Below are positions 6,777-10,999 of a stretch of 10,999 bases of DNA, one piece after another. Under the pieces are notes generated by a model. That model made no database searches. It was not told the origin of the DNA and was given only the letters and a program-made list of their open reading frames with translations. Within the stretch, counting starts at the first letter, position 1. Each line of letters begins with the position of its first letter. The position numbers were made by a program, and so were the translations under genes. Source of the DNA: an uncultured Burkholderiales Genera incertae sedis bacterium (GTDB taxonomy: Bacteria; Pseudomonadota; Gammaproteobacteria; Burkholderiales; Eutrophovitaceae); the NCBI GenBank assembly GCA_905479505.1, contig CAJQMS010000127.1, positions 1 through 10,999 of the forward strand, written 5' to 3'.

Positions 6777-7274
6777 TTGAGGCTCCTAGGGATTGATCCC
6801 GGACTTAGAGTCACCGGATTCGGCGTCATTGATTCGGATCAGCAGGGATTAACTTACGTAACCAGTGGCTGCATAAAAACGTTGGGAAATGGCCTCCCAG
6901 AGCGGCTGAAAGAAATCCTGACTGGTATTCTCGAAATTATTGACGGTTATGCGCCATCAGTTGCTGTTGTGGAACAGGTTTTTGTCAATGTGAACCCAAA
7001 ATCGACACTGTTACTGGGCCAAGCCCGTGGAGCAGCGATATCCGCTGCTGTTCTTAAAAATTTATCCGTATCAGAGTTTACGGCGTTGCAAGTCAAGCAA
7101 TCTGTCGTAGGAAATGGTCATGCTGATAAGACGCAAGTTCAGGAAATGGTAAAGCGGTTGCTTAAATTACCAAGTGCGCCATCCACTGATGCGTCAGATG
7201 CATTGGCGTGTGCAATTTGTCACGCCCACTCCGAAAGGGTGTTGAGCAAAATTAAACGTATTGACGTGACTTAG
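6777..7274 (+). CDS. ruvC: Crossover junction endodeoxyribonuclease RuvC
   Basis: RuvC is a dimeric nuclease that cuts Holliday junctions symmetrically, working with RuvAB in recombinational repair. The four catalytic acidic residues sit at the same numbers as in E. coli: Asp7 (LGIDPG), Glu66 (VVEQVF), Asp138 and Asp141 (TDASDALACAICHAH). TLLLGQARGAA (77-87) and VKQSVVGNG (106-114) are further family segments. I chose TTG 6777 (165 aa) because it places MRLLGIDPG exactly as in relatives. No ATG or GTG start lies between the in-frame stop at 6756 and this codon. Shine-Dalgarno is poor (GGCGAAAG at 6767-6774), so translation is probably weak. The C-terminus after about 150 is variable, as in the family. 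ruvA follows after 17 bases. Confidence 0.96.
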   Translation: MRLLGIDPGLRVTGFGVIDSDQQGLTYVTSGCIKTLGNGLPERLKEILTGILEIIDGYAPSVAVVEQVFVNVNPKSTLLLGQARGAAISAAVLKNLSVSEFTALQVKQSVVGNGHADKTQVQEMVKRLLKLPSAPSTDASDALACAICHAHSERVLSKIKRIDVT

Positions 7275-7291
7275 AGTCGAAAGAAACTATT

Positions 7292-7870
7292 ATGATTAGT
7301 CAAATTTCTGGGGTTTTAATTGGGAAAGCGCCGCCGATGTTGGTTCTAGAGGTCAATGGGATCGCTTATGAAATTGAAGCACCGATGAGCACTATTTACG
7401 ATCTGCCTGAAGTGGGCCAGAAGGTGACGCTTCATACGCACTTACTCGTTAGAGAAGACGCACACCTGCTTTACGGGTTCAATAAATCCGGAGAAAAAAC
7501 TGTGTTTCGGCAGCTTCTCAAAGTTAACGGTATTGGTGCGAAAATCGCATTGGCTATACTTTCAGCGCTGAGTATGGATGAACTCAAAAGTTTAGTCGAT
7601 GCTGAGGATATTGCTCGTCTTACTAAGGTCCCTGGTATCGGCAGGAAGACTGCCGAGAGGTTAATTTTAGAGTTAAGAGATAAATTGACTGGGCCAGATA
7701 ACTTACCTAATGGTACATCTTCGCCGAGCATAGTGGACGATGCCATAAGTGCTCTTGTATCTCTAGGTTATAGTGAGCGAGAAGCGCGGGCTTGTGTTTT
7801 GAGAGTGGATGAAGGCTTAACTCTCTCGGAGACGATTCGTCAAACACTGCAGTTGATCTCATCAAGTTGA
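7292..7870 (+). CDS. ruvA: Holliday junction branch-migration protein RuvA
   Basis: RuvA tetramers clamp a Holliday junction and load the RuvB motor. ATG 7292 gives 192 aa, the normal size, starting MISQISGVLIGK as relatives do. Domain I is an OB fold (about 1-62); VREDAHLLYGF (53-63) carries the acidic pin Glu55-Asp56 that helps separate the strands. Domain II has two helix-hairpin-helix DNA-binding motifs, LLKVNGIGAKIALAIL (75-90) and LTKVPGIGRKTAERLI (110-125). A Pro/Ser-rich linker (about 134-146) leads to domain III (147-192), which contacts RuvB, with DDAISALVSLGYSEREA (149-165). The Shine-Dalgarno is only AAGAAA. ruvB does not follow directly but after 187 bases, unlike the usual tight ruvA-ruvB pair. 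Confidence 0.96.
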   Translation: MISQISGVLIGKAPPMLVLEVNGIAYEIEAPMSTIYDLPEVGQKVTLHTHLLVREDAHLLYGFNKSGEKTVFRQLLKVNGIGAKIALAILSALSMDELKSLVDAEDIARLTKVPGIGRKTAERLILELRDKLTGPDNLPNGTSSPSIVDDAISALVSLGYSEREARACVLRVDEGLTLSETIRQTLQLISSS

Positions 7871-7929
7871 AATCTCGATCGGTAAAGAGATTGCCATAGT
7901 TTGTGTGAGTAGTTGTGGGTGGCATCAGA

Positions 7930-7935
7930 TATAAT
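7930..7935 (+). promoter_or_regulatory. Possible -10 element (TATAAT) ahead of ruvB
   Basis: A perfect TATAAT lies in the ruvA-ruvB gap, 123 bases before the ruvB ATG. No good -35 stands 16-18 bases upstream: the window around 7907-7912 reads GAGTAG, and there is no TG extension. TTGTGT at 7901-7906 would need a 23-base spacer. It could be a weak promoter making ruvB independent of ruvCA, or chance. Confidence 0.3.
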
Positions 7936-8057
7936 CAGGTGATGATAGTTCTAGAGATATTAAGGCGCCAGGAATGTCGATCACCGCGTGCGGGTTTAAA
8001 AAATCAGATAGCGTCTGGTATTGATCGGGTTTTATTTTCTTTTTGGGACATGTTGAG

Positions 8058-9098
8058 ATGATTGAAACTGACCGGTTGGTATCTCCTGTAACGACATCTC
8101 CCCTATCCGAGGAAAAGGTTGAGAGGGCTTTGCGGCCTAGTCGATTAGATGAATATGTCGGCCAAGAAAAGATACGTAGTCAGTTAAGCGTGTTTATCCA
8201 AGCAGCGATTGGCCGAAAAGAACCTTTGGATCATGTCTTGCTGTTTGGCCCTCCAGGTTTAGGAAAAACGACGTTAGCGCATATTATCGGTCGAGAAATG
8301 GGTGTCAACGTCAGACAAACTTCCGGTCCTGTCATTGAGAAGGCAGGTGATCTTGCTGCATTACTGACCAATCTCGAGGCTAATGATGTTTTATTCATTG
8401 ATGAGATCCACAGATTATCTGCCGCCGTCGAGGAGATTCTCTATCCTGCTTTGGAAGATTTTCAGCTCGACATTATGATTGGTGAGGGACCAGCGGCGCG
8501 ATCAGTGAAGCTTGACCTACCGCCGTTTACCTTAGTTGGCGCGACAACCAGGGCGGGCATGTTGACCAATCCACTGCGAGACCGATTTGGCATCGTTTCC
8601 AGGTTAGAGTTTTATACGCCAAACGAATTGACAAAGATTGTCAAAAGGTCCGCCGAATTACTCGATACCGCGACTGATGATGGCGGTGCGGTAGAAATAG
8701 CCTCTAGATCGCGGGGAACTCCGCGTATAGCTAACCGCCTTTTGCGTCGTGTTAGGGATTTCGCTGACGTCCAATTTGATGGAAAAATCGATGAAAAAGT
8801 CGCCAGTGTCGCGTTAATGAACTTAGACGTCGACGGGAGAGGTCTAGATATTATGGATCGTAAGCTACTTGAAGCGATTATTCATCGCTTTGCGGGAGGC
8901 CCCGTGGGCGTTGATAATTTAGCTGCGGCGATCGGCGAATCTCGGGATACTATTGAGGACGTGATTGAGCCATTTCTAATACAAGAGGGCTATCTCCAAA
9001 GGACTCCACGCGGGAGGTTGGCAACCCCAAGAGCTTTTAGTCATCTTGGGGTTGAGAATACAGTTAACGATAAGCCAGATTTATTCAAAGGGGCTTAA
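8058..9098 (+). CDS. ruvB: Holliday junction branch-migration ATPase RuvB
   Basis: RuvB is the hexameric AAA+ motor that drives branch migration with RuvA. I chose ATG 8058 (346 aa) because MIETDRL is the common beta-type N-terminus; TTG 8043 would add five atypical residues. Landmarks are ERALRPSRLDEYVGQEK (22-38), Walker A GPPGLGKT (64-71), Walker B LFIDEIHRL (112-120), IGEGPAARSVKLDLPPFTLVGATTR (141-165) with sensor 1, and NPLRDRFG (171-178) containing the arginine finger. Sensor 2 lies in SRGTPRIANRLLRRVRD (218-234). The C-terminal winged-helix domain (about 260-335) includes FLIQEGYLQRTPRGR (306-320). All catalytic motifs are intact. Spacing to ybgC is 14 bases. A short ORF in the upstream gap ends at 8061, overlapping this start as ATGA. 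Confidence 0.96.
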   Translation: MIETDRLVSPVTTSPLSEEKVERALRPSRLDEYVGQEKIRSQLSVFIQAAIGRKEPLDHVLLFGPPGLGKTTLAHIIGREMGVNVRQTSGPVIEKAGDLAALLTNLEANDVLFIDEIHRLSAAVEEILYPALEDFQLDIMIGEGPAARSVKLDLPPFTLVGATTRAGMLTNPLRDRFGIVSRLEFYTPNELTKIVKRSAELLDTATDDGGAVEIASRSRGTPRIANRLLRRVRDFADVQFDGKIDEKVASVALMNLDVDGRGLDIMDRKLLEAIIHRFAGGPVGVDNLAAAIGESRDTIEDVIEPFLIQEGYLQRTPRGRLATPRAFSHLGVENTVNDKPDLFKGA

Positions 9099-9112
9099 AG
9101 ATTATTTTTGCA

Positions 9113-9502
9113 TTGAAGACGCGAATTTATTATCAGGATACCGATGCGGGTGGTGTGATTTACCATTCTCGATACTTGGATTTTTTGGAACGTGCTCGAG
9201 CTGATTGGTTTCGTTACCTTGGGTTCGAGTCTGGAAAGTTAGCAAAGGAGTTTAATGTTCTTTTGGTTGTTCGCAAGTTGTCAATTGATTTCCATCAACC
9301 CGGTCGACTCGATGACGAGCTTGATATTTCTGTGGATACCGTCAAGGTCGGTCGCGCTCAGTTGACATTGACTCAATCTGTGTGTCGAAGTGGATTGATC
9401 CTAGCTAGCGCTAATGTTAATTTGGCATGTATCCACTCGCTCAAGTTCGCGCCCATTAGATTTCCATATTCGCTAAAGGATAGACTAGAGCCGTATGTTT
9501 GA
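9113..9502 (+). CDS. ybgC: Tol-Pal-associated acyl-CoA thioesterase YbgC
   Basis: YbgC is a hot-dog-fold thioesterase acting on acyl-CoA or acyl-ACP and located at the inner face of the membrane; its physiological role beside Tol-Pal is not settled. The protein has 129 residues against about 134 in E. coli. It opens with the 4HBT signature YYQDTDAGGVIYHSRYLDFLERAR (6-29), in which Asp11 aligns with the catalytic Asp of 4-hydroxybenzoyl-CoA thioesterase and His18 is the conserved Tyr-His pair member. VVRKLSIDFHQPGRLDDEL (52-70) is a second family segment. TTG 9113 is the best start, because upstream in-frame codons offer only rare ATT. There is no clear Shine-Dalgarno, so expression may depend on coupling to ruvB 14 bases before. 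It is the first gene of the Tol-Pal operon in most proteobacteria. Confidence 0.94.
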   Translation: MKTRIYYQDTDAGGVIYHSRYLDFLERARADWFRYLGFESGKLAKEFNVLLVVRKLSIDFHQPGRLDDELDISVDTVKVGRAQLTLTQSVCRSGLILASANVNLACIHSLKFAPIRFPYSLKDRLEPYV

Positions 9503-9529
9503 TTCTCTTCACAAAAAGAAAGGGTATTT

Positions 9530-10216
9530 ATGCCAGTGAGCATGTCGGAGAACATGTCTTTTTTCTCGTTGATTGTTAACGCCAGCATTTTGGTCCAATT
9601 GGTAATGGTTGCGTTACTTGTGATGTCTCTGGTTTCGTGGTGGTATATTTTTTTAAAAAGGGAGATATTTAAGGATGCATTTAGGAGCGTTAGAGCTTTT
9701 GAGGGGCATTTTGCTTCTGTTAATGATCCGGGCAGTTTATATCAGCATGTTCGAGCGAGTAAATCGCGCGGCGCCCTCGATCGAATTTTTGAGTCAGCGC
9801 TGAGAGAGTTCACAAAGCTTCAGCAGCAGACTGGCATGTCTTTACCAACCCTAATGGATGGAACTCGAAGAGCGATGAATGCCCAGTACCAGAGAGAACT
9901 AGACCGATTAGAAATGAACTTGTCGTTCTTAGCAACAGTAGGATCGGTGAGTCCTTACGTCGGTCTTTTTGGAACGGTTTGGGGGATCATGAACGCATTT
10001 CGAGGACTAGCTAATGTAGGGCAGGCAACTTTAGCGCAGGTCGCACCAGGCATTGCAGAAGCATTAATTGCTACCGCAATGGGACTATTCGCTGCAATAC
10101 CAGCCGTGTTGGCTTATAACCGGTATGTCCGTGATGTGGAGCGATTAACTGCCAGATACGAAAGTGGAATGGAGGAAATATCAAATTTGTTGCAGCGTTC
10201 AGTGACGGTTAGTTAA
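9530..10216 (+). CDS. tolQ: Tol-Pal system inner-membrane proton-channel protein TolQ
   Basis: TolQ forms with TolR the proton-driven motor that energises TolA, and is related to ExbB and MotA. ATG 9530 is preceded by AAAGGG at 9519-9524 and gives 228 aa, the normal size. Three membrane spans are visible: about 15-42 (LIVNASILVQLVMVALLVMS), 133-157 (FLATVGSVSPYVGLFGTVWGI) and 172-196 (PGIAEALIATAMGLFAAIPAV). A long cytoplasmic loop lies between the first two, and the C-terminal tail is amphipathic. Thr149 in GTVWG and Thr182 in ATAMG match the conserved channel threonines (Thr145 and Thr178 in E. coli). The MotA/ExbB/TolQ family core is complete. tolR follows after 35 bases. Confidence 0.97.
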   Translation: MPVSMSENMSFFSLIVNASILVQLVMVALLVMSLVSWWYIFLKREIFKDAFRSVRAFEGHFASVNDPGSLYQHVRASKSRGALDRIFESALREFTKLQQQTGMSLPTLMDGTRRAMNAQYQRELDRLEMNLSFLATVGSVSPYVGLFGTVWGIMNAFRGLANVGQATLAQVAPGIAEALIATAMGLFAAIPAVLAYNRYVRDVERLTARYESGMEEISNLLQRSVTVS

Positions 10217-10251
10217 CCCAAATTTGCTCCTTATGATTTACAGGTGACGTA

Positions 10252-10665
10252 ATGGCAAAAAGACAGCGTAAGCTAATGAATCAAATGAATGTTGTTCCAT
10301 ACATTGATGTGATGTTGGTGTTACTGGTGATCTTTATGGTGACCGCCCCAATGCTCAATCCTGGAGTTGTAGAATTGCCTAGCGTTGGTAAATCTTCTCA
10401 AATACCTATAAGACCACTAGAGCTCATCATAAAGGCTGGGGGAGATTTTGCTTATATCGATAGGGAAAAATCTAAAGCGACTAGGGTTATTGGATGGAGT
10501 GAGTTGTTATCTGTTGTGACGCAAAAACAAGACGCTAATCCAAATCAACCAATTCTTATTTCTGCTGATAAAAGTGTTCGATATGAGCGAGTGATGGATA
10601 TGATGGACGTGTTACAAAAAATGAATGTTGAGCGTGTTGGCTTGATGGTAACACCGAAGGAATAA
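10252..10665 (+). CDS. tolR: Tol-Pal system protein TolR
   Basis: TolR is the bitopic partner of TolQ, related to ExbD and MotB. ATG 10252 is preceded by AGGTGA at 10242-10247. The 137 residues comprise a basic cytoplasmic N-terminus (AKRQRKLMNQ), one membrane span (about 17-34, DVMLVLLVIFMVTAPM) and a periplasmic domain (about 55-133). Asp19 in VVPYIDVMLVLLV aligns with the proton-carrying Asp23 of E. coli TolR. ILISADKSVRYERVMDMMD (101-119) is the conserved periplasmic fold segment. The stop codon TAA directly abuts the tolA ATG, and AAGGA at 10657-10661 within the last tolR codons serves tolA, so the two are translationally coupled. Confidence 0.97.
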   Translation: MAKRQRKLMNQMNVVPYIDVMLVLLVIFMVTAPMLNPGVVELPSVGKSSQIPIRPLELIIKAGGDFAYIDREKSKATRVIGWSELLSVVTQKQDANPNQPILISADKSVRYERVMDMMDVLQKMNVERVGLMVTPKE

Positions 10666-10999
10666 ATGTCTCGAGGAGTAAAACAGTCTCGAATAAAGTC
10701 GGGTTTTTTATCTATCCTGATTCACGTTGTTTTATTTCTGTTTCTGGTTGTGAGCTTAGATTGGAACCATCGAGATCCAGAGCCTGTAATGGTGGAACTG
10801 TGGTCGCCGGAAACGAAACCACAAAATGTGCAACCTGCAGTTGAGCCCAAGCCCAAACCAGAGCCCAAACCCAAACCAGAGCCCAAACCCAAACCCAAAC
10901 CCAAACCAGAGCCTAAGCCTAAGCCTAAGCCTAAGCCTAAGCCTAAGCCTAAGCCAGAGCCCAAGCCTAAGCCAGAGCCCAAGCCTAAGCCAGAGCCCA
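10666..10999 (+). CDS. tolA: Tol-Pal system protein TolA, 3'-truncated by the window edge
   Basis: The frame runs from ATG 10666, immediately after the tolR stop, with no stop before the window end; 111 full codons are visible. TolA is an inner-membrane protein whose long periplasmic arm reaches Pal and TolB at the outer membrane during constriction. Residues 1-12 are basic and cytoplasmic. One membrane span (about 13-31) contains Ser16-x3-His20, the S-x3-H motif through which TolA contacts TolQR. VMVELWSPE (residues 41-49) matches the post-membrane segment of beta TolA proteins. From residue 60 the chain becomes a pure Pro-Lys repeat with periodic Glu (six E-P-(K-P)n blocks, n from 2 to 7), probably an extended polyproline-like spacer. 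The coiled-coil domain II and the C-terminal Pal/TolB-binding domain lie beyond the window. Confidence 0.94.
   Translation, partial: MSRGVKQSRIKSGFLSILIHVVLFLFLVVSLDWNHRDPEPVMVELWSPETKPQNVQPAVEPKPKPEPKPKPEPKPKPKPKPEPKPKPKPKPKPKPKPEPKPKPEPKPKPEP
10843..10999 (+). repeat. Hexanucleotide tandem repeat coding for the TolA Pro-Lys spacer
   Basis: Six complete blocks and the start of a seventh each begin with a GAG codon (10843, 10861, 10879, 10909, 10957, 10975, 10993) and encode E-P-(K-P)n with n = 2, 2, 4, 7, 2, 2. The DNA is of two kinds. Blocks 1-3 use mostly CCC-AAA units, blocks 4-6 mostly CCT-AAG or CCC-AAG, and every complete block ends in CCA before the next GAG. The longest uninterrupted run, CCTAAG repeated from 10912 to 10953, is highly homogeneous. 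Such arrays are prone to slippage in 6- or 18-base steps that keep the frame. Confidence 0.95.

Noticed and set aside
7871..7892. Inverted repeat AATCTC/GAGATT directly after ruvA as a terminator
   Set aside because: The stem is 6 bp with a ten-base loop and no T run follows.
10722..10982. Minus-strand ORF with Gly-Leu/Gly-Ser repeats
   Set aside because: It is the reverse reading of the tolA Pro-Lys repeat; the + frame has a start abutting tolR, a membrane span and the S-x3-H motif.
10843..10999. Regular repeats that might suggest a CRISPR array
   Set aside because: The repeats are contiguous hexamers without spacers and lie in frame within tolA.

Overview
The window is a densely packed stretch of bacterial chromosome carrying only conserved housekeeping genes, all on the + strand. 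Protein sequence points to a betaproteobacterium (Burkholderiales/Nitrosomonadales-like). Prs has the RRPRSARVAISAKVVAN segment, which I associate with beta rather than gamma enzymes, and RuvC and YebC also read as beta-type. The order TPR-lolB-ispE-tRNA-Gln-prs-rplY-pth-ychF occurs in Betaproteobacteria and pseudomonads. By eye, base composition is moderate and fairly uniform, lower in GC than typical Burkholderia. This suggests a streamlined or uncultured lineage, but no species can be named.

Positions 1-2313 hold the end of a TPR-repeat protein, the outer-membrane lipoprotein receptor lolB, the isoprenoid kinase ispE and a tRNA-Gln(UUG). The genes overlap or nearly abut, so they are probably co-transcribed. 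Positions 2443-4215 hold prs (PRPP synthase) and rplY (ribosomal protein bL25, CTC type), ending in a strong intrinsic terminator. Positions 4243-5939 hold pth (peptidyl-tRNA hydrolase) and ychF (ribosome-associated ATPase). Positions 6021-9098 hold yebC and the Holliday-junction genes ruvC, ruvA and ruvB, with an unusually long 187-bp gap between ruvA and ruvB. Positions 9113-10999 hold the start of the Tol-Pal operon: ybgC, tolQ, tolR and the first 111 codons of tolA, which runs off the window inside a Pro-Lys-Glu repeat.

Functionally the genes cover envelope maintenance (LolB lipoprotein insertion, IspE precursor supply, Tol-Pal), translation (tRNA-Gln, bL25, Pth, YchF, YebC), nucleotide precursors (Prs) and recombination (RuvABC). 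I see no mobile element, CRISPR array, toxin-antitoxin pair, defence system or biosynthetic cluster, and no convincing undescribed system. The points worth a second look are small: the tolA repeat DNA, the ruvA-ruvB gap with a short ORF overlapping the ruvB start, unusual residues at conserved positions in Prs and IspE, several non-ATG starts, and hairpins between genes. No gene-free stretch exceeds 187 bases.
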